A DNA stretch of 15,003 bases from Bacteroidota bacterium (GTDB taxonomy: Bacteria > Bacteroidota > Bacteroidia > J057). The position numbers and the translations under genes are program-made. The notes under the pieces are model-generated. The model was not told where the DNA came from. It searched no databases and was given only the letters and a program-made list of their open reading frames with translations. Numbering within the stretch: position 1 is the stretch's first letter; each line of letters opens with the position of its first letter. This document shows, piece after piece, positions 7,118 to 14,451 of this stretch. The stretch lies in contig RDXT01000817.1 in assembly GCA_004292985.1 (NCBI GenBank), positions 1-15,003 on the forward strand, in the 5' to 3' direction.

Positions 7118-7753
7118 ATGAGTCGGTTTCTGCCTATGTTTCCCCTGAGTCTGGTGGTTTTTCCTGGTGAAAACCTCCGGCTGCATATTTTTGAGCCACG
7201 TTACCGGCAGTTGGTTCAGGAATGTATCAGCGAGGGTCTGCATTTTGGCATCCCGCCCGTGGTCGAGCAGGCACTTATGATGACGGCTACGGAGGTGGAA
7301 CTGGTAACCATTGACAAGCGCTATCCCGGCGGCGAACTCGATGTAACAGCCCGCGGATTAAGCCGGGTAAAAGTGCGCGAGTTTTTTCGGGAAGCGAATG
7401 GGAAACTCTATCCCGGTGCCGATGTGGAGGACATCGCAGACTTTCCTCTGGCCATGCCGGATCTCCGTGAAGAGGTGGAAAGCCTTCTTCAGCAGCTTCA
7501 TGACGCGGTGGGCATTCGCAAGCAATACCGTAATGAAGAAAATATTCCCTTCAGCTACCGCATCGGCCACCATGTAGGGATGAACCTCAGGCAGGAATTT
7601 GAGCTGCTGGGCCTGCCCTCCGAAAGCGAACGCCTGGAGTTTGTGCGGAAACACCTGCTCGACATATTGCCCGTGGTCATGGAAACGGAACGTATGAAGG
7701 CCAGAGCGAAGCTCAATGGCCATTACAAAAATCTGCTGCCGCCAGACTATTAA
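7118..7753 (+). CDS. stand-alone Lon substrate-binding (LON N-terminal) domain protein
   Basis: This 211-residue protein consists of a LON-N (PUA-like plus helical bundle) domain without the AAA+ or protease parts. The start FPLSLVVFPGENLRLHIFEPRYRQLV (8-33) has the hallmark 'FP-L..VVFPG..L.L.IFE.RY..L' pattern. It continues with a second strand block (GGELDVTARGLSRVKV, about 71-86) and a helical tail with FSYRIGHHVGMNLRQEFELLG (about 147-167). In Lon this domain recognises substrates; the function of stand-alone bacterial versions is not settled, and an adaptor or protein-quality role in the cytoplasm is a guess. The ATG at 7118 fits the domain start exactly. The gene converges with the ArsR gene: only three bases separate the two stop codons. 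Confidence 0.9.
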   Translation: MSRFLPMFPLSLVVFPGENLRLHIFEPRYRQLVQECISEGLHFGIPPVVEQALMMTATEVELVTIDKRYPGGELDVTARGLSRVKVREFFREANGKLYPGADVEDIADFPLAMPDLREEVESLLQQLHDAVGIRKQYRNEENIPFSYRIGHHVGMNLRQEFELLGLPSESERLEFVRKHLLDILPVVMETERMKARAKLNGHYKNLLPPDY

Positions 7754-7756
7754 GCC

Positions 7757-8071
7757 TTATGCCTCTCTCATGGGCAGCGTACCCAGGCATTGGAGGAGGT
7801 CAAGAAATACCGGATTCTTGAGGTAGTAGAAGATGTGCTTCCCTTTTCGCTCGGTATCCAGAATATCCTTATCGCGCAATATGCTCAGGTGGTGCGAAAT
7901 CGCCGACTGATCTGCGCTCAGGCGTGTGTATATTTCGGTTACCGTCATGCGGCGGCCATCTTCAAGCATATCAACTATGGCCAGGCGGGCAGGGTGTGCC
8001 AGCGCCTTCAGGGTGCGGGAGAGTTGCTCGACCTGCACCGGAGACCAGCCTGTTTGTACGGTCGTATCCAT
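7757..8071 (-). CDS. ArsR-family winged-helix transcriptional regulator
   Basis: This 104-residue DNA-binding protein has the ArsR/SmtB layout: LKALAHPARLAIVDML (about 21-36), a helix-turn-helix with recognition helix around DQSAISHHLSILRDKDIL (54-71), and a beta-wing TERKGKHIFYYL (73-84). It lacks the ELCVCD-type metal site and has one cysteine (Cys95), so it is unlikely to be a classical arsenic or zinc sensor. Its signal is unknown; redox-sensing or partner-protein-controlled ArsR members also lack the site. The start at 8071 is the only good ATG. The 214-base AT-rich region upstream holds a 12-base palindrome 22 bases before the start, consistent with autoregulation (inference). Targets could include the divergent SH3-lipoprotein/OmpA-like pair across the intergenic region. 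Confidence 0.92.
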   Translation of the reverse strand: MDTTVQTGWSPVQVEQLSRTLKALAHPARLAIVDMLEDGRRMTVTEIYTRLSADQSAISHHLSILRDKDILDTERKGKHIFYYLKNPVFLDLLQCLGTLPMREA

Positions 8072-8093
8072 TATGGAAACAATTTAATCATTT

Positions 8094-8105
8094 TTGTTTA
8101 AACAA
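8094..8105. promoter_or_regulatory. 12-base palindrome, candidate ArsR-type operator
   Basis: TTGTTTAAACAA is a perfect palindrome starting 22 bases upstream of the ArsR start codon. ArsR dimers bind palindromic AT-rich sites and commonly autoregulate, so it is a reasonable operator candidate. Nothing in the sequence proves binding. Confidence 0.4.
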
Positions 8106-8118
8106 CGGCAATTAGCAT

Positions 8119-8145
8119 AAATAGTTTTAGAAAATTTAACTATTT
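8119..8145. repeat. inverted repeat in the ArsR/lipoprotein intergenic region
   Basis: AAATAGTT (8119-8126) and AACTATTT (8138-8145) are perfect 8-base inverted arms with an 11-base AT-rich spacer. It could be a second operator or a weak hairpin. It has no T-run and ends no gene, so a terminator role is unlikely. Confidence 0.35.
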
Positions 8146-8188
8146 CATTACCAGATGATTAAAGCAATATATAGTGTTTCTCATATAA

Positions 8189-8205
8189 TTTTGAATTCAT
8201 CAAAA
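8189..8205. repeat. short inverted repeat upstream of the lipoprotein gene
   Basis: TTTTGA (8189-8194) and TCAAAA (8200-8205) flank ATTCA. With the two upstream repeats this makes three inverted repeats in about 110 bases of AT-rich DNA. Short AT-rich repeats can arise by chance. Confidence 0.25.
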
Positions 8206-8255
8206 CGACCGCTTTGTAAATGTTGGGCCGTACATAAAAACTTCCTGAGGATTCG

Positions 8256-8263
8256 TATATTTG
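8256..8263 (+). promoter_or_regulatory. candidate -7 promoter element for the SH3-lipoprotein/OmpA-like pair
   Basis: TATATTTG is an exact match to the Bacteroidota -7 consensus TAnnTTTG, 22 bases before the ATG at 8286. No TTG lies at the usual spacing upstream; the nearest (8223-8225) is 30 bases away. This may indicate a weak or activator-dependent promoter. Confidence 0.45.
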
Positions 8264-8285
8264 GACATTATACCGGGTAAATCGA

Positions 8286-9320
8286 ATGTCATCCTTCTGT
8301 CGTTTATCTCTGATCTGTCTGTTGCTCCTTGTGGGTTGCCAGCCGCCGCAGCCGGGTGCGGGTGCAACGGGTACCGGAACCCAAAGCCCGGCGGTGAATA
8401 CCCTTGTGCAGGGCCTGGATAATGTCTCTACGGAGCTTCAGGAGATGTCGCGCCCCAACAAAGTGCAGGCCTGGGTAGATGAACTGATTGTAAAGGTGCA
8501 GCCTGGCAAGGATATGCCCCAGGTCGCGACAATGCAGGAGGGCGAAACGGCAGAATATCTCTACCAGCGCACCATTCGCCGCACAGAGTTTACCCTCCGC
8601 GGGCAGCGTTTTTATGAGCCCTGGATCCTCATTCGTACCAAAGCAGGCGTGATGGGCTGGGTACATGAAGGCGGGGTGCGCTTTCTGGGCAATGACCTCA
8701 ATGACCTGCTGGTCGGCAAACAGAGCAACACCGACCCCAATGCACGTACGCGCAGCACCGATCCTAAAGCCGAAGTGCCGCCCAGCGAAGACCGCCGCCT
8801 GCTGCCGGGAAGGCAGGTCGGGGCCATTCGCCTCTCGACCACCGAAGAAGACCTCATCCGCATCTACGGACCCGAAAATATCGGACGCAGCGAAGTGCTG
8901 CTGCCCGGCAACCAGAAAGAAGGCTGCACCGTGGTCTTCCCCGGGCTCAACGACGAACTGCGCATCACCTGGAAAGACGATTCCCGCAGCAAAATAAAAG
9001 CCATTTACCTCGACCGGGGCAACTCTTCCTGGCTGACTTCCCAGGGCATCGGCGTGGGTACGCCGCTCAGCGAACTGGTCAAAGCCAACCGCGCTCCGGT
9101 GAGTTTTTATGGGTTTAACTGGGAGTATGGCGGGGTCATCAGTTCCTGGAAAAGCGGTACGATGGCACCCTACGAGAAAAAATGCTACGCCGTGCTGGCT
9201 CCCCGCAAGCAGGGCACCGACCTGTCCCGCTACGCGGGTAACCAGGCATTTACCTCCAATGCCCCCGACCTCGATAAGCTCGACCTGGCCATCAGCCGCA
9301 TCTGTGTTTATCTCGATTAA
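8286..9320 (+). CDS. SH3-domain lipoprotein with conserved-looking C-terminal domain
   Basis: The 344-residue protein has a lipoprotein signal with lipobox LVG-C18, followed by a Gly/Thr/Pro-rich spacer. Residues about 58-135 look like a bacterial SH3 domain (AWVDELIVKVQPG, then EPWILIRTKAGVMGWVHEGGV). A Pro/Asp/Arg-rich linker (about 145-175) leads to a C-terminal region I cannot name. That region has RQVGAIRLSTTEEDLIRIYG (176-195), a strand-rich middle, and GIGVGTPLSELVKANRAPV then FYGFNWEYGG (254-283). The two 'I-x-L/V-x-T-x-x-x-E/S-D/E-L' starts suggest two related subdomains. Such lipoproteins sit in a membrane facing the periplasm and may bind peptidoglycan or a peptide. The next gene follows after three bases and encodes an OmpA-domain protein, so the pair probably acts together at the envelope. 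The ATG at 8286 immediately precedes the signal peptide. Confidence 0.82.
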   Translation: MSSFCRLSLICLLLLVGCQPPQPGAGATGTGTQSPAVNTLVQGLDNVSTELQEMSRPNKVQAWVDELIVKVQPGKDMPQVATMQEGETAEYLYQRTIRRTEFTLRGQRFYEPWILIRTKAGVMGWVHEGGVRFLGNDLNDLLVGKQSNTDPNARTRSTDPKAEVPPSEDRRLLPGRQVGAIRLSTTEEDLIRIYGPENIGRSEVLLPGNQKEGCTVVFPGLNDELRITWKDDSRSKIKAIYLDRGNSSWLTSQGIGVGTPLSELVKANRAPVSFYGFNWEYGGVISSWKSGTMAPYEKKCYAVLAPRKQGTDLSRYAGNQAFTSNAPDLDKLDLAISRICVYLD

Positions 9321-9323
9321 GCC

Positions 9324-11405
9324 ATGATGATGCGCTCCCTGCTCCGGTTTCTGGTCTCTGTTCCGCTGGTCCTGCAGGGTGTGCTCTCCGCGCAGGAGCT
9401 TAGCTACCGCAGCGATTTTGTGCAGCCCGACCGCCGCTGGGAACTGATCTCCGGGACAGGTGCGGATATCCGGAAAGAAGCGGGAACGACCCGCCTGATC
9501 CAGAAGGAAGAGGGAGAAACGGCGCTGTTTGTACGGGAACAATATATACCCGCCGCCAAAAATTACCAGATTGATCTCAGTATAGTGCCCGAAACGGGTG
9601 CTCCGCTTCATCAGATGGGCCTTTGTTGGAGCGTAAATGCCAGCGGAAGCCGCTATTATGCCTTTGTGATACGGCCAGAAGGCTATTTTTCGGTCGTTCA
9701 GGTACAGGAAGGGGTGGAAACAATGCTGTTGCCCTGGCAGGAATGGAAGAAAAAAGCAAAAACAGGCGAACCGATAAGCCTTTCTCTCCGCAAGCAGGGG
9801 TGGATGCTCTATTTTTCGATCAATGAAAAGGAGATTGCCAGCCTTTCTTTTCCCCGACAGATGGGGGCAAGGCAGGGTGTTGTGGTCAAAGGGCGGGCCA
9901 GCCTCCGGCTCTCCGGGTACCAGCTCAGCGCTCCGGCGTTCAGTATCCTGACCGTGGAGGGGCCGATGCTAAAAGCGCGGCGTGCCCTGCTCGACTCTGC
10001 CATTAACTCCCCGCTGCACGAAACGGCTCCTTTGTTAGGCGAAAATGGCCGCAATTTGTTTTTTACCCGTGGCAAAACCCTCTTTTCTGATGGCGGAATC
10101 TGGCATGCGAAGGTGCAGGGCGACAGTATGTGGACCAGGGCTACCTGGTGGGATCCCCGGCTTCCGGTGTACCGGCTGGAGCCGGTGAGTTGCGGGCCTT
10201 CAGGCGAGTGGCTTCGTTTCCTGGCGCAGCCGCCGACTCCCGGCTACCTGTATTATGCGCGGGCCAATCCAGAGCCGGGTGAACAGGCCCGCCGGGAAGA
10301 CTTACTACGCCTTCCGGGAGACGCAAGCCCTGCTTCTGTCTGCCTTTCATCCGACGGCCAAACGCTGATCCTCGCTGCGGACCTGCCGGGCGGCTATGGC
10401 GACCTCGATCTCTATGTTTCCTTCCGTAATGAAAAAGGCCAGTGGTCGTCTCCGCTGAACCTGGGACCTTCTGTCAATAGCTTTGGGCGCGAGTTTTCGC
10501 CCTGGACCGATGCCAATGGGGATACACTCTATTATGCCAGTGACGGCAAAGGGGGATATGGGTGCAGCGATATTTTTGTCTCTGCCCGGCTGAGCAGTGC
10601 CTGGACCCAGTGGAGCGAGCCGCTCAACCTCGGCCCCCGTATCAACAGCCCCGGCTGGGAGGGCTGGTTCCGGCCCCTGCCCGGGCGCAACAATCATTTT
10701 TACCTGTCTTCGACAGACTCCCTGCGGGGTGACTTTAATATATATGGTGTCCGGGTGCCCATAGACCCCACACGGCAGCCTTTGGTGCGCGTGGAGGGAC
10801 GTCTGCTGAATCAAAAAACGGGTGAAGTGATCGCGGGGCAGGTACAGATCCGGGAAATAGGCCCGCAGGCAAAATCTGGCGCGCCGCGTGTGGAGGAGGC
10901 CCCCGATGGCCATTTTTCCTGCTATTTACCCCTCGGTATTGCCTATGAGCTTTGTCCGGTCGCGCCGGGCTATTTTCCCCGGACCGACACCCTCGATGTC
11001 CGCGCCGCAAAGCTGTATCGCGAAGTGCAGCGCGACCTCTACCTTTCGCCGCTGGAGACAGGCCAGTCTGTCCGGCTGGACCGCGTCTATTTTGAGCGGG
11101 CCAGGGCTGTGCTCCTCGCAGAGTCCTACGGCGAACTCGACCGCCTGCTGACCCTTTTGCAGACCATTCCGACCCTCGAAATCGAGATCCGGGGCCACAC
11201 AGATAATGTAGGCAATGAAATGGAGCTTCAGGCCTTGTCCGAAGACCGCGCCGAGGTGGTGAAACAGTATCTTCTCGACGGGGGCATTGCTGAGCGGCGG
11301 CTCCGCAGTGCAGGCTTTGGGAGCAGTGTGCCCATTGCCGATAATGCCCGCGCAGAGTCCCGCGCCCTCAACCGCCGGGTAGAGTTTGTGATTATCCGGC
11401 AGTAA
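9324..11405 (+). CDS. PD40 repeat/OmpA C-terminal domain envelope protein
   Basis: The 693-residue protein has a signal peptide probably cut after LSA (residue 23). Residues about 24-205 resemble a concanavalin/LamG-like (DUF1080-type) sandwich. PD40 beta-propeller-like blocks occupy about 335-475, with the repeated WSSPLNLGPSVNS and WSEPLNLGPRINS. A carboxypeptidase-regulatory-like fold (487-560, VRVEGRLLNQKTGEVIAG) follows. The OmpA peptidoglycan-binding domain covers 585-693, with GHTDNVG (624-630) and NRRVEF (683-688). It should link the outer membrane or a surface complex to peptidoglycan. PorE of the Porphyromonas T9SS has a related order (TPR, propeller, regulatory-like domain, OmpA), but this protein replaces the TPR part with a sandwich domain and shows no lipobox, so it is not simply PorE. 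It lies three bases after the SH3-lipoprotein gene and is surely in its operon. I used the first of three adjacent Met codons. Confidence 0.9.
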   Translation: MMMRSLLRFLVSVPLVLQGVLSAQELSYRSDFVQPDRRWELISGTGADIRKEAGTTRLIQKEEGETALFVREQYIPAAKNYQIDLSIVPETGAPLHQMGLCWSVNASGSRYYAFVIRPEGYFSVVQVQEGVETMLLPWQEWKKKAKTGEPISLSLRKQGWMLYFSINEKEIASLSFPRQMGARQGVVVKGRASLRLSGYQLSAPAFSILTVEGPMLKARRALLDSAINSPLHETAPLLGENGRNLFFTRGKTLFSDGGIWHAKVQGDSMWTRATWWDPRLPVYRLEPVSCGPSGEWLRFLAQPPTPGYLYYARANPEPGEQARREDLLRLPGDASPASVCLSSDGQTLILAADLPGGYGDLDLYVSFRNEKGQWSSPLNLGPSVNSFGREFSPWTDANGDTLYYASDGKGGYGCSDIFVSARLSSAWTQWSEPLNLGPRINSPGWEGWFRPLPGRNNHFYLSSTDSLRGDFNIYGVRVPIDPTRQPLVRVEGRLLNQKTGEVIAGQVQIREIGPQAKSGAPRVEEAPDGHFSCYLPLGIAYELCPVAPGYFPRTDTLDVRAAKLYREVQRDLYLSPLETGQSVRLDRVYFERARAVLLAESYGELDRLLTLLQTIPTLEIEIRGHTDNVGNEMELQALSEDRAEVVKQYLLDGGIAERRLRSAGFGSSVPIADNARAESRALNRRVEFVIIRQ

Positions 11406-11424
11406 TTACGATCTTTGTGCAACG

Positions 11425-11439
11425 GATCAGGCCCTGATC
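11425..11439 (+). terminator. weak hairpin after the PD40/OmpA gene, possible terminator
   Basis: GATCAG (11425-11430) and CTGATC (11434-11439) can pair across a GCC loop, 19 bases after the stop codon. The bases that follow (GCGTCTTTATAT) contain only a short T-run, so intrinsic termination would be weak. The symmetric site could equally be a protein-binding site. Confidence 0.3.
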
Positions 11440-11459
11440 GCGTCTTTATATAGACTACT

Positions 11460-11516
11460 ACTCAAAATCCAGCTGCTCCTCGCAAGGAACGCTACGCTTA
11501 CGGATTGATTTTGAGT
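11460..11516. repeat. inverted-repeat element overlapping the O-antigen ligase start
   Basis: ACTCAAAATC (11460-11469) and GATTTTGAGT (11507-11516) are perfect 10-base inverted arms around a 37-base core that is GC-richer and contains a smaller TCCT/AGGA hairpin and CAGCTG. The layout resembles a small dispersed intergenic element (REP- or MITE-like) or a structured leader. The right arm covers both near TTG start candidates of the next gene. Only one copy is visible in this window. Confidence 0.5.
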
Positions 11517-12743
11517 TTACAACACCTCACATTTTTTCGGCGGGCAGGACATGTTCTGTTATATGCCGGATTGATCCTTTGTGCTTTTTCGCTGCCCCTG
11601 TCACGGGCGGGGCTGAGCATATCTATGGGTCTGATTTTGCCGGGCTGGCTTCTTTCGGGAGAATGGAGGGTCCGGTTTTCGCGCATACAGGCGCTGCCCT
11701 CGCTTTTGCTGCCGCTGGGGCTGGTGCTGATCTATAGCCTCGCCACGCTGGGTGGTCCGGGCGCTCCTTTGGCGGCCCTTTTGCCGCTGGCGCTGATTCC
11801 GCTCTGCATAGGTACCGCGCCGCAGCTGCCTTTCTGGCGGCTGGCGCAGGTGTTTGTAGCTGCCTGCGCCCTTGTGGGGCTGCTTTGCCTGGGCCATGCG
11901 GCCTGGCGCACGCTGGCGGAGGGCACATTCCGGATGGACTATTTTCAGTACATCGAGCTGGGTAAATGGCTGGACCTGCATCCGGCCTATATTTCCATGC
12001 AGCTTAATCTGGCCTGTCTCTTGCTGGTCTGCCTGGCCTCGCAGCCGGGATATGCCTTGCCGAAATGGGCTACCTATGCAGGCTTGGCCTTCTTTTTTAT
12101 CCTGATCCTCCTGTTCGAATCCCGGATGCAGATTTTGATTTTGCTGGGAATGGCAGCAGGCGGTCTGGGATTTCTGGCCATAAAACACAGGCGTATCTGG
12201 CAAACGGCAGGCTTACTGGCCCTCGTTTTTGCTTCGGCTCTGCTGTTTATGGCGGCAGATTCAGGCACGCGGGGGCGGATGATGGACCTCGTGGAGCAAA
12301 AGGAATTACCTGTCCGGAAACTCAACAACAGCGGCACTGCTGTGCGCCGGTATATCTGGGGACATACGAAAGAGATTGCTTTTGAGCATCCGGCGGGGAT
12401 CGGGGCTGGGCGTTTTCAGCAGGAACTCGACCGGAGGTACCGACAGGACGGTTTCCCAAACGTGGGGATGAATGCCCATAACCAATACTTAGAAACGGCA
12501 GCGACAGCAGGAATCGCCGGATTGATCCTGTTATTGGGCGTCGTGGTGTGGCCGATTGTTTTTTGTATCCGCAGAGGGCAGTGGCTCTATGCAGGAGGGA
12601 TGGCTGTGATCGCCTTATCCCTCCTGACAGAGTCTATGTTGCAGCGCCAGATGGGTCTGATGACCCTGGCTTTTTTCTATGGCTTATTCTTGTATCAGGC
12701 TTCCCAAACCACGCCTACTGCGCCGGAATACCACTTTTCGTAG
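11505..12743 (+). CDS. O-antigen ligase/polymerase (WaaL/Wzy)-like membrane protein
   Basis: The 412-residue protein is very hydrophobic, with roughly ten membrane spans between residues 15 and 398. A long non-membrane loop (about 250-330) holds the family signature: RRYIWGHTKEIAFEHPAGIGAG then HNQYLETAATAG (325-336). HPAYISM (159-165) and ESRMQ (205-209) also fit the WaaL/Wzy_C superfamily. These inner-membrane enzymes join or polymerise lipid-linked sugars, such as O-antigen or exopolysaccharide, on the periplasmic side; which one cannot be told. No glycosyltransferase gene lies nearby, so it looks like an orphan. The start is uncertain: TTG at 11505 or 11511 gives a short N-terminus before the first span, but both lie in the arm of an inverted repeat. 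The first in-frame ATG (11625, residue 41) would remove the first span. Its last 49 bases overlap the end of the convergent acyl-CoA synthetase gene. Confidence 0.85.
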   Translation: MILSLQHLTFFRRAGHVLLYAGLILCAFSLPLSRAGLSISMGLILPGWLLSGEWRVRFSRIQALPSLLLPLGLVLIYSLATLGGPGAPLAALLPLALIPLCIGTAPQLPFWRLAQVFVAACALVGLLCLGHAAWRTLAEGTFRMDYFQYIELGKWLDLHPAYISMQLNLACLLLVCLASQPGYALPKWATYAGLAFFFILILLFESRMQILILLGMAAGGLGFLAIKHRRIWQTAGLLALVFASALLFMAADSGTRGRMMDLVEQKELPVRKLNNSGTAVRRYIWGHTKEIAFEHPAGIGAGRFQQELDRRYRQDGFPNVGMNAHNQYLETAATAGIAGLILLLGVVVWPIVFCIRRGQWLYAGGMAVIALSLLTESMLQRQMGLMTLAFFYGLFLYQASQTTPTAPEYHFS

Positions 12744-14374
12744 TTGCGCATGTACTTGTCGTCCACCGCGCCGCGCTTGATTTTGAGGGTCGGCGTGAGG
12801 AGGCCGTTTTCGACCGTCCATTCTTCTCGCACGATCACCACTTTTTGCAGGCGCTCATGGTCTTCGAGGGAAGGGTTTACAGCGTCGAGGGTTTCGGTGA
12901 GGCTGCCCACCACTTCGTTTTTGTCGCGGTTGCGCGCCTCGGCAGAGAGCACCACCAGCGCAATCGGCTGGGCGATATTGCCGCCTACGACACAGATCTG
13001 CTCCACAAACGCGTTGGTAGAGATTTTCATCTCGATCGGGTTCGGAGCGACATATTTACCCTTGGTGGTTTTGAAGATGTCTTTTACCCGTCCGGTTACA
13101 CGCATGGTGCCTTCCGGGCTGATGACCCCTTTGTCTCCGGTGTGAAGCCATCCGTCGCGGAGGGTTTCGGCGGTTTTTTCCGGCTCTTTGTAGTAGCCGA
13201 CCATGTTGGCGGGGCTTTTGGTGCAGACTTCGCCTTCTTCGGTGATCTTCACCTCTACGCCGGGCAGTGCGCGCACGGTGCCGAGTTTGAAGTTGCCGGG
13301 CCAGTTGCCGTGGGAGTATGCGGCATTTTCGGTCATGCTATACATGTCGAAAATGACGATTCCGAGTTTATTGTACCAATGCAGCAGTGTCAGCGAAATC
13401 GGAGCAGCGCCCGAAACGCAGATCCGCGCATCTTTGAGGCCGAGGGCTTCGCGGATTTTTTTGCGGATCACGCCGCCGATCAGCGGGATGGAGAGCAGCA
13501 GATTGAGGCGCGACTGGTTGAATTTGGCCAATACGCCCATCTGAAACTTGGTCCAGATACGCGGCACACCGAGGAAGATGGTAGGGCTGGCTTCTTTCAG
13601 GTTTTCGCTGAAACTTTCGAGCGTGTGGGCAAAATTGACCGATGTACCTCCATACATAGACCCCATCGTGATGAGCATCCGCTCGGCGATGTGCGAAAGC
13701 GGGAGGTAGGAAAAGAGGCGGTCGGCAGTGGAAATGCCACAGATGCGGACATAATTTGTGGCAGCGAAGGCCAGCGCCCGGAAGGTATGCACCACGCCCT
13801 TGGGCACGCCCGTGGTACCGGAGGTATAGATGATGGTCATCATATCGTCCAGGTCGCGGGTCGGACTTTCCTGCATCGGTTTCACATCGGCGATGATCTT
13901 GTCCCAGGTAGCAATGCCGGAGGTGCCAGCCAGATCGTAGATGCCAAAGCTGATCATTTCTACATCTGCCGGAATCCCTTTTTTCATTTCTGCCCAGTCA
14001 TGATCTTCGAGTTTCCCGACAAAGATCACCTTTGACTCGCTGTGTTCCAGCACGTAGCGAACCGTTTCTACATTCACATTCGGATAAATGGGCACAGACA
14101 CAAAGCCGCCCATCATCACTGCAATGTCGGACATGATCCAGTGAGCGCAGTTTTTGGAGAGGATCGCGATTTTAGTGCCGGGTTCGTAGCCTCTTTCCCG
14201 AAGCGCACTGGCCATCCGCCGGGCTTCATTTCCTGCCTCTCCGTAGCTCCAGTTGCGGGACGCACCACTCAGAGGCTGGCTGAGAAATAACTTATCTGCC
14301 TGGGTTTTTTCCCAGTGGTAAAAACGCTGAAGGGGCGTTTGTAACTCTACTTTGGTTTCTGTGAGCGTAGTCAT
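12695..14374 (-). CDS. long-chain fatty acid-CoA ligase (AMP-binding synthetase)
   Basis: This 559-residue enzyme should activate a fatty acid with ATP to acyl-AMP and then acyl-CoA, for beta-oxidation or lipid synthesis. It carries the complete ANL-superfamily motif set: the P-loop YTSGTTGVPKG (183-193), SYLPLSHIAER (222-232), the acid-binding/AMP motif MYSMTE (344-349), HTGD (411-414), GRVKDIFK (428-435) with the KGKYVAPNPIE long-chain hallmark (438-448), and the C-terminal TPTLKIKR (527-534) containing the catalytic-lysine region. Length and motifs match bacterial long-chain (FadD/ACSL-like) enzymes. The ATG at 14374 fits the start. On the minus strand AAATTTTG (14383-14390), eight bases upstream, resembles a -7 element with one mismatch, but no -33 partner is seen. 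The T9SS hydrolase gene upstream is 77 bases away and may be separate. The gene's 3' end overlaps the O-antigen ligase gene by 49 bases. Confidence 0.94.
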   Translation of the reverse strand: MTTLTETKVELQTPLQRFYHWEKTQADKLFLSQPLSGASRNWSYGEAGNEARRMASALRERGYEPGTKIAILSKNCAHWIMSDIAVMMGGFVSVPIYPNVNVETVRYVLEHSESKVIFVGKLEDHDWAEMKKGIPADVEMISFGIYDLAGTSGIATWDKIIADVKPMQESPTRDLDDMMTIIYTSGTTGVPKGVVHTFRALAFAATNYVRICGISTADRLFSYLPLSHIAERMLITMGSMYGGTSVNFAHTLESFSENLKEASPTIFLGVPRIWTKFQMGVLAKFNQSRLNLLLSIPLIGGVIRKKIREALGLKDARICVSGAAPISLTLLHWYNKLGIVIFDMYSMTENAAYSHGNWPGNFKLGTVRALPGVEVKITEEGEVCTKSPANMVGYYKEPEKTAETLRDGWLHTGDKGVISPEGTMRVTGRVKDIFKTTKGKYVAPNPIEMKISTNAFVEQICVVGGNIAQPIALVVLSAEARNRDKNEVVGSLTETLDAVNPSLEDHERLQKVVIVREEWTVENGLLTPTLKIKRGAVDDKYMRNYEKWYSGAVGVVWEA

Positions 14375-14451
14375 ACGTAGTCCAAAATTTTAGCAATAGT
14401 AATCGCAGTGATGAAAATACGCAATCGCTTGAACATTGCCAATTTATCGCC

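Noticed and set aside
8119..8145. A terminator for a transcript entering the ArsR region
   Set aside because: The stem is all AT with an 11-base loop, lacks a T-run and follows no gene end.
8304..9611. A 435-codon minus-strand frame opposite the SH3-lipoprotein gene
   Set aside because: It runs across two real + strand genes and its composition has no signal, domain or promoter.
12548..14035. A 495-codon open frame on the + strand opposite the acyl-CoA synthetase
   Set aside because: It lies antisense to a gene with a complete motif set, starts inside the O-antigen ligase gene, and its translation shows no recognisable domain; long antisense frames are expected in GC-rich genes.
14375..14451. 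A small RNA or terminator between the acyl-CoA synthetase and T9SS hydrolase genes
   Set aside because: I found no strong hairpin followed by a T-run in these 77 bases, only a weak -7-like element.
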